DNA from: Mytilisepta virgata
Taxonomy: Eukaryota > Mollusca > Bivalvia > Mytilida > Mytilidae
Direction of reading: 5' to 3'
Assembly: GCA_028015205.1 (NCBI GenBank)
Contig: CM051516.1
Location: forward strand, 59,152,230 to 59,216,229
Length of the DNA stretch: 64,000 nt
Position numbers and translations under genes: made by a program. The notes below the pieces were generated by a model that saw only the letters and a program-made list of their open reading frames with translations, did not search any database and was not told where the DNA came from. Positions 49,901-60,872 of this stretch are shown here, piece by piece (position 1 is the stretch's first letter; every line of letters begins with the position of its first letter).

Positions 49901-50534
49901 TGAGAATTTTGCAGGACACCTAATTTTTTTATTTATTATCCGATTTTAATGGGGATTTTTTCTATTATTCATCTTGACTGAAAATTCTTAAATTTTCAGA
50001 TTTTCCAGTGCATAAGCCAATAAGCTGAGAATGCTAGTCGGTCAAAATAGAGTTTTCTTACGATCTTTGTATATTTTCTTTCAGATTTGCACAAAATTCA
50101 AAATGCTAGATTTACTGTCCATATTTTGCTGTCGCGTAAACTTCTACAACAAGGGTAATGTTAAGTCCTATTTATTTTCGCCACTCCAAATATTTTATGA
50201 TCGTCATCATTGGCCGATATGAAATTTATATCTCACAAATTAGACGATATCTTGAGTCTACATGGAACGGAAACCTCACGGGACGGCACACTTCATTGGA
50301 TATTACAGGTCAATGGCAATGTGAAGGGTGCCGTTAAAGTAGCAGGACATGCCTACCCTTCAGTAACACCAGATGTCACAACCGAGTTTTTGTGAGAGTT
50401 TACATTGCAAGTGCGTTAGTTTTTTGTGCTGTTTTGTTCTGATTCTCTTCTGTTGGCAATATGATTTTACTCCTTTGGATTGTGTTTTTTGTGCATGAGT
50501 TGCTATATGTTTTTATTCCATTGATTGTCATGAA
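49901..50534. other. Unassigned stretch
   Basis: An open frame at 50210-50395 begins with TTG and shows no family. Nothing else recognised. Confidence 0.4.
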
Positions 50535-51021
50535 TTAGTTTTGGCTTTGAACTTCGATCCTACAGATTTTCCCCACTGTTTTGCTGCTTCGGTATTCTTT
50601 TGCCGATACACACGTATTTACATGTAAAAATGTGAAAAGATGCGGAAATGTGTCTTCTGACTCGTATGCCGGTAATAATTTGTAACTACGTATAGTATAT
50701 AAATAAGATTCAGAAGTCACTTCAACGATGAGCATGAGCGACTGCACAAAATATGCTGTGTCGTGCACTTGCTGTAAAAATAGCTTCAGTTTGAAAGTTG
50801 AATATGGAGATGAGCAAAAGAAGTACAGTTTTACATCTGAGGCAGGCATTCTTTGGGAGATATATGATACCGAGCAACTACAACGTAATCCGAGGAGTAC
50901 AAAAAGAGAACCTATGCACATATTGCATTTTACTCTCCGTATAAGGTACAGATTTTGGCTTAATTTGAAAAATGTTGAAGAAATTCTACAAAAAAAAATT
51001 AAACCGAAATGCATAAGTTAA
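50535..51021. other. Unrecognised open region, possible exon on either strand
   Basis: A 159-codon minus-strand frame (50535-51014) and a 97-codon plus-strand frame (50728-51021) overlap fully. The plus frame starts with a true ATG, is rich in charged residues and Cys near its start (SCTCCKNSF), and has a donor-like AAG|GTACAG near 50946. A TATA-like TATATAAATAA lies only about 25-35 bases upstream. The minus frame is the second-longest non-repeat frame in the window. I recognise neither, and at most one is coding. Confidence 0.3.
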
Positions 51022-52403
51022 TTCCAGAAAGGCAGGTGAACAATTAAAAATTTAAAAATACATGTGTACTTGTTTTCAGATATTACCAAAGAAGTGATAA
51101 TGTGTCGGTTAACTACATGACAGTGAAAATTAAAACGTTCCTTACTTTTATTTTCCCTTAGCAACATGTTTTAATGTCATAATTATTTGGAATAATTCTA
51201 TTTTGAAGATAAAATTTTTCTACACTTAAAATTTACCAGTTGCGTGTCCATTCTCCAAATACAAACATCTGCTGCGGTTCCTTAGTATCGGAAACTTCAA
51301 AACTAAACCATGCGATTATTTCTATTTTCAAATTCTCAGTTCAAATAATGATTCACATGCGAAAATTTGTGGCTGGAAATTAAATATCAAATAAAATAGG
51401 TATTCGAAGCTGTCTTGTTAAAAGACCAAAATACCTTTGTTTTATAAACGTGTTCTGAAGATGACTATGCAATAAACTGACGGGACGAGGAGATGAAACC
51501 CTTTGAGAAAGTGAGTTCAATGATATTCAACTGAGTAAGTTTAGTTCAACGAATACAAGGGCACCATCTATACGGACCCCAGAGTTGTTGAAATCCTGCC
51601 AATCATCATCGGCGAATATATTGCTGATACTGAGTACACGCAAGGCTCAAAATAACAATTTTTTTCGTCTAAAAAAAGATATGCATGGATTTACTTATGG
51701 CGAAATAAAACTAACTCACATGACATTATAACGTAATAATAGAACTGCGCTAACAAACCAAAAATTTATTCGGTTTTTAAAACATTCTTTTTCTGTCACC
51801 ATCTGTATAACATTGAATCTGGTGTCCGAGAACTATATATAATAATATATAGTACACTGGAAAACTACTTAAAATAAAGAGGAATATTTCGTCTTCACCA
51901 TCGTCACATCAAAGGCGAGAAAAATCTGCTCTGGATGTCCTCGATAATGATCGTTTCAATTATGTCTTCCTGTAAATGATTTCTCTTTTGACACCAACAA
52001 CTCGTTTTTGTCAAGACAAGGAAAGTGATTCCTGTATCGGCGTAGACGACCATTATACATTCTAATAAGATAATGACTACGTTCAAAATGTATATAGCAA
52101 ATTAAGGAGCTAATGGGATTCTGTCGTGTTTATCAATTTATTCTATGCTAACAGAAGCCATAAAAGATAAAAATGACAGTCGTCAACAGATTTACAGGAT
52201 GTGAAATCAGAGATCAAATCCTTTTTAGGTAGATTTCCAAAGAAATCGATTCGTAGATAAAATATATATATACGGGTTATGTCCTTCTCGTATAATTTAT
52301 GATGACATGACACTAAACCTCTAACGGGAGGCATTGTGGCTGATTTTCTATATGATATAGACATAATCTTTCGATCAGTTTAATTGAGGTCTGGAGCTGG
52401 CAT
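51022..52403. other. Non-coding stretch
   Basis: No recognised gene. A short AT palindrome (ACTATATATAATAATATATAGT) region lies near 51831-51853. Confidence 0.45.
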
Positions 52404-52575
52404 GTCAGTAACAGCTAGTATACATTATTGTTTAAGGGCCAGGTGAAGCCCGCCTCTGGATGCGGGATTTTCTCGGTGCGTTGAAGACCCATTGGTAGCC
52501 TTGAGTTGTTTTCTGCTCTTTTGGTCGGGTTCTTGTCTCTTTGACACATTCCCCGTTTCCATTCTCTGTTCTATA
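52404..52575 (+). repeat. Dispersed repeat, family A, copy 4
   Basis: Copy from the AGTATACATTATTG block to CCATTCTCTGTTCTAT, lacking the first ~70 bp. It retains GAAGACCCATTGGTAGCC and TCTCTTTGACACATTCCCC. The minus-strand frame 52425-52610 is a shadow. Confidence 0.8.
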
Positions 52576-52964
52576 TAGCTTATAAGTGTCCGTTTTGAAA
52601 CTACAGACAATTGCTAAGTCTTACAAAGAGGAGAAATTATTTTATTTATTTAATTGGACATTAATACAGTAAACATCCGAAGTTTTTATTGTGATCCCAC
52701 AGTTGAACATAGTATTGTTAAAACACAAAAATGTAATACTAGTCAAGAATAATTACAAGAAAAAAAAGGTACAAGACGGATCAATTTTTTATGCAAAATA
52801 CCAAGAATGCACGCAAAAAGATCCCAACAAAGGATCAGTGTTTTTATTGTTGTTCATCATATTTTAGTCACTGTGAGGCCTTAGGTATTTTATATAGTAT
52901 TTGTTTTAAATATATCGTTTTGTGCATTAAAACTAATATAACTTTAACCATAATTCCTTTTATT
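52576..52964. other. Non-coding stretch
   Basis: No gene or repeat recognised. Confidence 0.5.
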
Positions 52965-53180
52965 AATAAATAAATTCTTTATTTGCAAAAATACACCCGT
53001 GTGGGTCAAGCAAATACATGAACAAGAAAACAAACATATAAAATCACAACTTGAGAATATATGATATAAAATACATGATAAATCACCTTTTATTATTAAT
53101 ACTGTTATTACTTTGACCAACAAGGACCTCATTTTTGCAATTTTGTAGATTGCTTTATAAAGTCTCCTATTTCTGTCAAA
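52965..53180 (-). mobile_element. LINE 3'-end fragment (e)
   Basis: Same family as 26636-26946. Minus-strand hairpin ACCC-ACAC-GGGT (52995-53006 on the plus strand) is followed by AAATAAAGAATTTATTTA. It shares the internal AATCACCTTTTATTATTAAT block with the other copy. Confidence 0.65.
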
Positions 53181-54084
53181 AGTTCAACGATAAACAACTA
53201 TAAAACAAGCATTGCATACAAGTATCTACAATACTGGTGTCAACAATAAACAGAATAACCATTCTTCCTGGAATAAAGGACATTAATAATTCAAATAAAA
53301 TCGTTTGTCATTATTTTTAGTCTAGTCAATCTAGTGTTATACGTGCAACTTATTGCAACACAAGCTTTTTTAAGTGCAATTCGTACTAACAACATATTAA
53401 AAATATACATAAATTTAATTTGGAGAAATGCCATTTTTGGGTAAAATATTTGGTTTTTAAAGAATCACTGAAAACTGCATGGAAAAGAGAAAAACTGTAT
53501 TTTTTTACTTTTAAAAAAAAATTGCGAAAAACTGGAAATGTTGAAAAACTTTTTATGGTTACATTTTCACAATGTATAACTAAAGATGAAAACAGAATTT
53601 CTTATTTCAAATTTATTTAATGTATTTTTTTAATTATATGTAGTGGTATGAAAGAAATTTTTGAGTTAAATATGTGATTTCTAGTGAAAATATTAGTAAA
53701 ACTGGAAACAAAGAAAACCTTGATAATTTATAATATATAATTTTTAACCAAGATAGAAATATCATCATTTTTGTGTTATGAATTGCTCTTGCTCAACATT
53801 AATATAAAGGTAAATTCTAGGTTAATTATGTGATTTTAGCAGAAAATTGGGAAAATATGAAAATGAAAAAAGTGGTTATATGGTATGATTTATAACCTTG
53901 GTGAAATTTTGACATTCTATATATGTTTCAAGACATTATGATTTATCAAATTGAACTGAAATCTAATAAGACTTATGGTAGTTTGTGTTTTCTTTATCAG
54001 ACCATGCCACATATTTATGATTTTATAGTTTAACCAAACTTATTGACTTTCAAATTACAGATAATCTCACAGAATGTTCATTCA
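53181..54084. other. AT-rich non-coding stretch
   Basis: Bases 53420-53960 have repeated TATGTGATTT and GAAAAACTGG-like motifs that could be an old diverged tandem repeat. No gene. Confidence 0.4.
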
Positions 54085-54785
54085 TCATCGATACGATCTT
54101 TATCTGTGATTGGTGTTGAATTAGAACTATGTATAACCCTGCACCCGCCACATCCACCAGAGCAACTTAGTCCTTTTTTCTACAACCACATGATTTGCAG
54201 TTACAGTGAATTATCTTTAGTAGAAAGTCTGGGGCTACCTGTTGTGACATTTCAATTGGTAATAGATTTTCGTTCCGTGTAGCCCAACCCCAGTCTGTTG
54301 GATTCGTGTCTCTTTCAGTCTTGTTTAACCAATATTGACACCACAGATAAACACGTAATGAGGGAAATTGCGTAGTCAATTGACTGAACTTGAAGCTAAC
54401 CATTCGACTTGCAGACATTATTTTTGCAGTGAATTTCGTCCAATGTAACCAACCTCCCAAGTCAAGGTTTTGTATCCACATTCGTATTTCGCGTGTCGAA
54501 CATATCGCCGCCTTTTGTGTGACCTAGAAAATTCTACCTACGACGCAAATAAATTCTCATTTGACCCAGAAAAGCAACCTATGAAAATCGTTCACATCCG
54601 ACGTAAAATAAAAATGTGTGATGTCAAGGGTTTGTACGAACGACGGAGATACAAAACCGTGACTTGGAAGGATGAATGTAACAGATCAAGGCTCTGTAAT
54701 GGAATTCCACCATACAATGTGACAATAGCTTCTTCTCCAGCTTTAATAATTATATCTTTCGACATTTTAGGCTTGAGCACAACTG
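54085..54785 (-). pseudogene. Broken copy of a multicopy Cys-rich protein
   Basis: Upstream piece (54592-54780) contains KAGEEAIVTLYGG and SLDLLH. Downstream piece (54167-54481) contains FPSLRVYLWCQYWL, NPTDWGWATRNENLLPI, VAPDFLLKIIHCNCKS and CGCRKK. After one extra base in an A-run near 54173, the frame would continue GLSCSGGCGGCR. This order of motifs is familiar to me from a highly repeated uncharacterised protein in molluscs, cnidarians and arthropods, probably carried by mobile elements. The middle is missing and at least two breaks are present, so it is not functional. Function of the family is unknown to me; the C-terminal Cys pattern suggests metal binding. Confidence 0.55.
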
Positions 54786-55137
54786 ATTGGCAGTCATAAA
54801 AACTTTGGCTTGGGCATGAAGATACTTATCGGTCTTGATTTTTTTAGCGCAAATGGTTTGCCTATTCCAAACAACCTACTTTTTGTATCACACGCAGTAA
54901 TAGCATGGATAAATGAGAGCTGGTAACAAATATCTTCTCCATTTATTAATCTTTACAGAAATGTATCCAGAAATGTGCAAAGAAAGAAACGTTAACTCAT
55001 ACCAAATTTCCTCGTGTAAAAAGCGCATTATTAGATAAACATATCCGGAAGGGTTAAGCATGTCCTGCTCCGTTAACGGAACCCATCACATTGCTAGTTA
55101 GTAAAAGCCAAAGAAGTGTCAACATTGTAGGCCTCGA

Positions 55138-55183
55138 GCACAACTGATGAGTCGTAAATCGACGAAATGGGCACATATTGTGC
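55138..55183 (+). ncRNA. Hammerhead ribozyme, type I, intact
   Basis: All elements of a minimal type I hammerhead are present in order: stem I GCACAA (55138-55143) with TTGTGC (55178-55183); CTGATGA (55144-55150); stem II GTCG/CGAC around TAAAT (55151-55163); GAA (55164-55166); stem III ATG/CAT around GGCA (55167-55176); cleavage nucleotide A (55177). Short stem III is typical of the ribozymes reported from Penelope-like elements. Having A rather than C at the cleavage position is allowed by the NUH rule but usually slower. Confidence 0.85.
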
Positions 55184-55486
55184 ATCAAAATTGGTATCAA
55201 AGAATTTTATTTTAACCACTGAGTCGATGCAACTTTTGGTGGATTCCAAGTTCCCGAGGGTATCCCCAGCTCAGTTGCTAGTGTTTCGATATCAGCCCGA
55301 AATTGATATGTAAAATTTACTGTTACAAAAATGTAAAATTTGTGAAAACTAAGGAATATCTCCCTCGTGCATAGCTTTCTCCTTCGATGGTTTTGGCTTT
55401 ACCCCGTTTGGTCAATTTTAGTATATTTGAATTTGCTCTTCAACCTTTTGGATTGTTGTTTTGGTTTTCAACACTTTAGGCCTTGA

Positions 55487-55532
55487 GCACAACTGATGAG
55501 TCGTAAATCGACGAAATGTGCACATCTTGTAT
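55487..55532 (+). ncRNA. Hammerhead ribozyme, type I, weakened stem I
   Basis: Core CTGATGA (55493-55499), stem II GTCG/CGAC, GAA and stem III ATG/CAT around TGCA are intact, with the usual C at 55526. Stem I GCACAA faces TTGTAT, so one inner A-C mismatch and a terminal G-U pair leave four good pairs. Possibly still active. Confidence 0.75.
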
Positions 55533-55671
55533 TGGCATCAAATAATTGAGTCGATGCAACTGTGGACTCCAAGTCACCGAGGGTATCCCCCGCTCAGTTG
55601 CTAGTATCTTCATACTAGCACGAAATTAACTTGATATTTTTGAATTTGCTTTTCACCATTTCAGGCCTTGA

Positions 55672-55717
55672 ACACAACTGATGAATCATAAATCAACGAA
55701 ATGTGCAGATCTTGTGC
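55672..55717 (+). ncRNA. Hammerhead ribozyme relic, stem II lost
   Basis: CTGATGA and GAA remain and stem I ACACAA/TTGTGC still pairs, but stem II reads ATCA/CAAC and cannot form. The changes relative to GTCG/CGAC are all G to A, two of them at CpG sites, as expected from decay of methylated CpG. Confidence 0.75.
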
Positions 55718-55730
55718 ATAAAGATTGGAA

Positions 55731-56245
55731 TCAAAGAATTTTATTCCGGAAGGACGTGAAATTTAACTGAAGATATCTAGTGTCATACTTATGATACAAA
55801 ATTCGTATCGGCAAAAAGTTTGGAATGATGAAATTACCAAAGACTGCACATAACCCTGGGTCAACGCTGTCTTTTAGAAGTTTATGTGACAGCAATCTCG
55901 CATTGCCAAGAAAGTCGTCGTATATATCACAAACACGACAGTAACGAATCAACTGTGAAATGTACGCCCTATATGCTGGAGACCTTGGTATGGTACTGCT
56001 AAGAAAGGGAAAGTTCACAATCGGACAAATGGCGTTTGTCATAAAGTTTTGATTTCAATCGCCCATTATTATCTACGTACAAGTACAAATCCAGATATGA
56101 TTCAGAAGAGATCTTTAATTTCAGGTTCACCGGAATAGATGAGGTGTAGGTAATCCTTAAAGTTAGTATTATTAAGTGACAAAACGTCATCCATATAGCG
56201 GAAACTTAAAGGGCTGGGCTAGTTTCTTGCTAGTGAATTGTCAAT
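55731..56245 (-). pseudogene. Penelope-like reverse transcriptase fragment 1
   Basis: Minus strand reads FRYMDDVLSLNNTNFKDYL (catalytic YMDD at about 56187-56200), then YLDLYLYVDNNGRLKSKLYD, then FPIVNFPFLSSTIP, SPAYRAYISQLIRY and DDFLGNARLL. This is the C-terminal half of a Penelope-type reverse transcriptase, in several frames with stops. The N-terminal half is missing, and the 3' side joins the pseudo-LTR run on the opposite strand. Confidence 0.7.
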
Positions 56246-56465
56246 ACGCTGTGGTGCTCCTCACATTTTATACAAAAAGCTTCAACTTGATACAGACACC
56301 AAGAGATTTCTTTTATAGCAATTATAACACTAATCATTTTGTCAAATGACAGATTGCTATCTAAAAAGCAGTATGAAAATAAAAAAAAATTGTGTTTTGA
56401 AAAAATCTCAGAATATACTCGCAGGTAATTAGACTTTCAAAATTAACCATTGAAACTGTGTTAAA

Positions 56466-58705
56466 AGCAAGGCTTTAACTTTGTCTAACCTTCCTCTCAC
56501 AAAGCTTACGGCCTTATCTTTGGTTTGGCTTCCTCCGACGGTCTAATATTTACTCTGGCCCCCCCCCCCCCCACAAAGCCTACGGCCTAATGTCTTTAAC
56601 AAAAATTCTAAAAACATTAATGTATTTTGTTTTCTGTTCTGATAAGTAATAAGACTTATATATGGAAAAAGAATTGTAATAAAATAATTCAAAACATAGT
56701 AATTATCATCAGACATTTTCTATCCAAATACAATATGTTGAATTTTTATTACCCCAAAATATATTTTACTTCTTTTTAGCAGATCATACGTTTTCTGCCA
56801 AAAGATATTCAAATAAGGACATTCCAAAAAATAATGTGTGTAGTCTTCTACAGTCTTACAAAAATTACACATGCTGTCGTTGGTAATTTTCCATTGTAAT
56901 AAGAGTTTCTTTGTTGCAATTATATATTGTAATAATTTCCATCTAAAAATTCTTAATTTATTTTCAGTCAAATATTTAAAAACAAAGTTATATATAATGA
57001 ATTCATATTTGGTTTTTCTTGTATCTCTAATACTCGGAGCCATTTTATAACTCCTATCGATGACTCTATTCTATTAGATAAAAGTGAGTTATACAACATT
57101 TTATTTGACAAGCTTGAAGTTTCTATAAAGACATATGATCCTATTTCGTTGAATATTAACTTGACTTTTTACTGAATTCTCTTTTGTAATTATGTTTGTC
57201 CAATTTTTAGGGATAGAATTTTTCAGTTTATGAAATTCATAAATCCAATTTATTTTACACTTCAGTTTACTTAGAATATATTTTTCAGACAATAACATGT
57301 TGTCGTCTAAAAAATCATTAATATAAATCATATCACTTTTGATCCAATTTTCAAAGATCATCGGTTTATTATGACATGTAATGAATTTATTTTCCCATAT
57401 AACTTATTTCCTTATGTTTTCAAATGTGACTGGTTCTTCTGTTTGCCCTCCCCCAGTCAAAATCCACGACTTTATTACTTGCTTATAAAATTCTGGCATA
57501 TATTTATAATAATCTAATTTTTCGATATCGTTCAAAATCATATTAAATACAGGTACCATCTTTTCATATGAATATATATATTTGAATGGAATAAAATTCA
57601 CCAGTTACTAATCTATAAACCCATGAAGCATGTAAAGCCATATCTATCTCACTATCCCAATTCAGTTTTTGACATTCCTCTTTATTGTAGAAAATAAATA
57701 CCAAGGGTCTTGATAGGTTTACCTCCCCAATTTATTCGAGCAATTTTATCTTTGCATGATTTCAATTTACCTATCCACAACCTCTCTGTTTTATTCCTGT
57801 TTAATTTTAAGCCTGAAAAAGAACCAAAAATTTCTATTTCTTTCATTGAAGCTATTACTTCCTCTAGCAAAGCCTAATCATTGCTTTATTTCCCCCCCCC
57901 AAAGTTTACAGCCTTATCTTTGCTTGACTTCCTCCCACAAAGCCTACGGCGTAATATTTGCTTTATCTTCCTCCCACAAAGGTTACGGCCTTATCTTTGC
58001 TTGACTTCCTTTCACAAAGCTTACGGCCTAATCTTTGCTTTAACTTCCTCCCATAAAGCTGCGTAACGACCTAATCTTTGCTTTAACTTCCTCTCACAAA
58101 GCTTATGGCCTAATCTTTGCTTTGGCTTCCTCCTGCAAAGTTGCGTAACGACCTAATCTTTGCTTTGACTTCCTTTCACAAAGCTTACGGCCTACTCTTA
58201 GTTTAACTTCCTCCCATAAAGCTTATATCCTAATCTTTGCTTTAACGTCCTCCCACAAAGCTTACGGCCTAATCTTTGCTTTGGCTCCCCCCACAAAGCT
58301 TATGGCCTAATCTTAGCTCTGACTTCCTCACACAAAGTTTTGGCCTAATCTTTGCTTTAAGTTCCTCCCACAAAGCGTACGGATTATCTTTGCTTTAACT
58401 TCGTCCCACAAAGCGTACAGCCTAATCTTTGGTTTGCCTTCTTCCCACAAAGCTTATGGCATAATCTTAGCTTTGACGTCCTCACACAAAGTTTTGGTCT
58501 AATCTTTGCTTTAACTTCATCTCACAAAGCGTACGGCCTAATCTCTGCTTTGCTATCTTCCCACAAAGCTTATGCCTAATCTTAGTTTTGACTTCCTCAC
58601 ACGAAGCTTACGGCCTAATCTTTGTTTTGACTTCCTCATACAAAAGCTTACGGCCTAATCGTTGCTTTGACTTCCTCATACAAAGCTTGCGGCCCATTCT
58701 TTGCA
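56466..58705 (+). repeat. Satellite, ~39-bp unit, split by a LINE
   Basis: About 21 units at 57859-58705 and three more at 56466-56600 follow the pattern AAAGCTTACGGCCTAATC, TTTGCTTTGACTTCC, TCCCAC. Two units have an inserted TGCGTAACGACC variant. A block of units (a CTTAG..CACAC variant, then GTTTTGG, then GCGTACGG) is repeated near 58285 and 58450, showing higher-order structure with a period of about four units. Poly-C runs interrupt it near 56556 and 57891. Confidence 0.9.
56601..57858 (-). pseudogene. 5'-truncated LINE inserted in the satellite
   Basis: Minus-strand pieces in order: FGSFSGLKLNRNKTERLWIG and GGKPIKTLGI (57682-57846, end of the reverse transcriptase domain); a piece ending GGGQTEEPVTFENIRK (57404-57601); FENWIKSDMIYINDFLDD (57101-57361); and LRIFRWKLLQYIIATKK with a C-X2-C-X7-H-X4-C knuckle CNFCKTVEDYTHYFLEC (56720-57043). 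This order matches Tx1/L1-like LINE ORF2 C-termini. The catalytic core is missing and stops separate the pieces. Satellite sequence resumes in register on both sides. Confidence 0.75.
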
Positions 58706-59089
58706 TTGGCTATTCTGTTTAAACTAGTTTTATTCTACTTCTTGCAATATTTTTATAATCACACGTTGCATTTCAAATTTTTGTAATGACTGAAAATGCG
58801 AATTGTTCGCAATGAAATTTTTTAACGTCTGTGTTTTTTTTTCTCTAAATGAAACAAAGTTCTAAGAATACATTGTCTATAGCTGAGAGACTGTGAGTTG
58901 GTGATATTGACAAAAAAATAAAATAAATAAATAATAAAAAAAAGATTGACGCGGTTATATCAATAATTGTTTATACCTGTTAAACGGATATTGGGGACAA
59001 TAGCAAGTTTATACACCATCTATTTCCCAAGGCAAAGCCATTGTTCTATTAACCATTGCAAAGCTATTTCATAATGACAAATATCAAAC
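58706..59089. other. Non-coding stretch
   Basis: AT-rich, with an (AAAT)n-like run near 58916-58943. Nothing else seen. Confidence 0.5.
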
Positions 59090-60420
59090 AAATGTATGAC
59101 ACTGATACGACTTGTATCACTGTGACATATTGATGTTATCCAATGCTTGATTAATGAACTAGGGATTGCTAATTCACTTGGCAATCCTACCTATAAAGCT
59201 ACTACAGTTTCAAAGGAAGAAATAACCGACAATCATAGATCGGTCTTATCGTTATTTCGTATTTCCATAAAAGATGATGATTGTGATCTTCCTACCTTGT
59301 ACTGGATACCCAAGTTACACAAGTGTCCATACAAACAACGCTTTATAGCAGGATCTACCAAGTGTTCCGCCAAACCATCTATTTTAACAGCTGTCAAAAC
59401 GGGCCTCCAACGTTTTGGTGAGATAAGCTATTCAAGAAGTGGTATCAATCAAATGTGGATATTAAAGAACCCCAAAGGCTTAAAGGATATTTTACGATCT
59501 CGGTCCATTTCAGTCTGTAACAGCATGCATAAAAACATATCACCATTCATCATTCACAACTGAAGGAGAAGTTGAAAGATCTAATCCATCGATGCTTTCA
59601 AAATAGAAATGGCTACAGCGGATACACATACCTTGTCATTGGTAGAGATAAATCATACTTTGTTAAAAACCACTCTAAATCTAACAACAGACATACAGAG
59701 GACGAAATTGTCCTGACGATTAAATTTTTGATCGACAACATGTTTGTTCAATTTGGTGGACGTGTTTTCCAACAGACTTTTGGCATTCCTATGGACACTA
59801 ATTGTGAGCCAGTCCTAGCCGACTTGTTCCTTGATGAGCTTCTTAAGGAAAACCAGAAGTTAGCCCGTACCTTTAATTTCAGTTTCCGCTGTATAGATGA
59901 TGTTTTATCACTCAATTCAGTTTTGGGAATTTCTTACATCTCATCTACCCCTATGAGGTCGAAATTAAGGATACAACAGGCACTGCCAAGTTTGCATCTT
60001 ATCTTGACCTTCACCTCGAAATTTCCACCAGAGAAAGACTGAATACAAAACTTTACGACAAAGGAGATGATTTTCACTTTCCAATCGTCAACTTCCCATT
60101 TTTGAGCGGCAACATCTCAGAAGCACCGGCGTACAGAGTGTTTCACAACTCATACGTTATTCCAGAGCTTGTGACATATACATTGACTTCCTGGACAGAG
60201 CCCGGTTCCTGACAGAAAAGTAACTTAAACAGGGGTATGTTGCTCCTAAGTTGCAGACATCCTCATCAAAGTTTTATGGACGTCATCATGACTTGGTTGA
60301 CAGGTATGAAAAAAAACCGTTTCCCAAATGAAAATGAACCTGCTCCATTGATGTTGTCCCTTCCTCATATCGGATTTGACATGGGCAGAAGCAGAGACTG
60401 CTTACTCTTTCGAAGCACCT
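59090..60420 (+). pseudogene. Penelope-like reverse transcriptase fragment 2
   Basis: Reads ELGIANSLGNPTYKATTVSK, LPTLYWIPKLHKCPYKQRFI, SRSGINQMWILKN, GRDKSYFVKNHS, FGGRVFQQTFGIPMDTNC, FNFSFRCIDDVLSLN, TKLYDKGDDFHFPIVNFPF. The two main frames (59147-59563 and 59572-60042) differ in register; the segment that should carry the first catalytic Asp is mostly deleted at the junction. The catalytic YIDD is CIDD (59887-59904). Frames shift again after 60042. Inactive. Bases 60421-60720 are its 3' part, with a T-rich stretch and TCCCTTTGGTATTTCTTG. Confidence 0.75.
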
Positions 60421-60872
60421 AAGTCTACCCCCGGTTTTTTGGTGGGGTCAATGTTGTTCATGTGCTTTTTGTTTTTAAGTGTAGTGTTTGTGTTGTTTTG
60501 GTCTTGTCTTAGTTGTTTTCCACAGTTTGTCAGTTTTTTTTTCGATTTCCCCCTCTTTCGAATATCCCTTTGGTATTTCTTGACTTTATGAATTAGACAT
60601 TTAAAATTTCTAACGAAATATAAAATTAGCATAAGAATCTTCTCTTTCCGCTTCCAGCAATTGTCGTCTGTTAAATAATGATTCATAATTCTCTGGAGTC
60701 TGTCGTTACTATATGAAATAAAGAAAAGAAAAAAAACTTCTGCCAGAATGATTCTGTTGAAAAATAGTTATTTTATTCGTAATTCTATTATTGCAGTTTT
60801 GATTTACCTGTGTTAGTGCAGGAAGTTAATACCGTGTTTTTTCAAATGCAACGTGCAAGTAGAATTTGTACT

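Larger units (their letters stand above)
54755..55735 (+). mobile_element. Tandem Penelope-like pseudo-LTR copies with hammerheads
   Basis: Four consecutive starts of the same unit (TTAGGC.TTGAGCACAACTGAT) occur near 54766, 55128, 55478 and 55662. The unit from 55128 is the fullest: hammerhead, AAAATTGGTATCAAAG, GAGTCGATGCAACT, CCGAGGGTATCCCC, CTCCCTCGTGCATAGC and AACCTTTTGGATTGTTG. The next unit lacks the middle. Repeated pseudo-LTRs are typical of Penelope-like retroelements. The run stops at 55735, where a minus-strand reverse transcriptase fragment begins. Confidence 0.7.

Noticed and set aside
54755..54800. Fourth hammerhead copy
   Set aside because: Only stem I and CTGAT remain; the sequence after it (TGGCAGTCATAAAAAC) lacks stem II and GAA.
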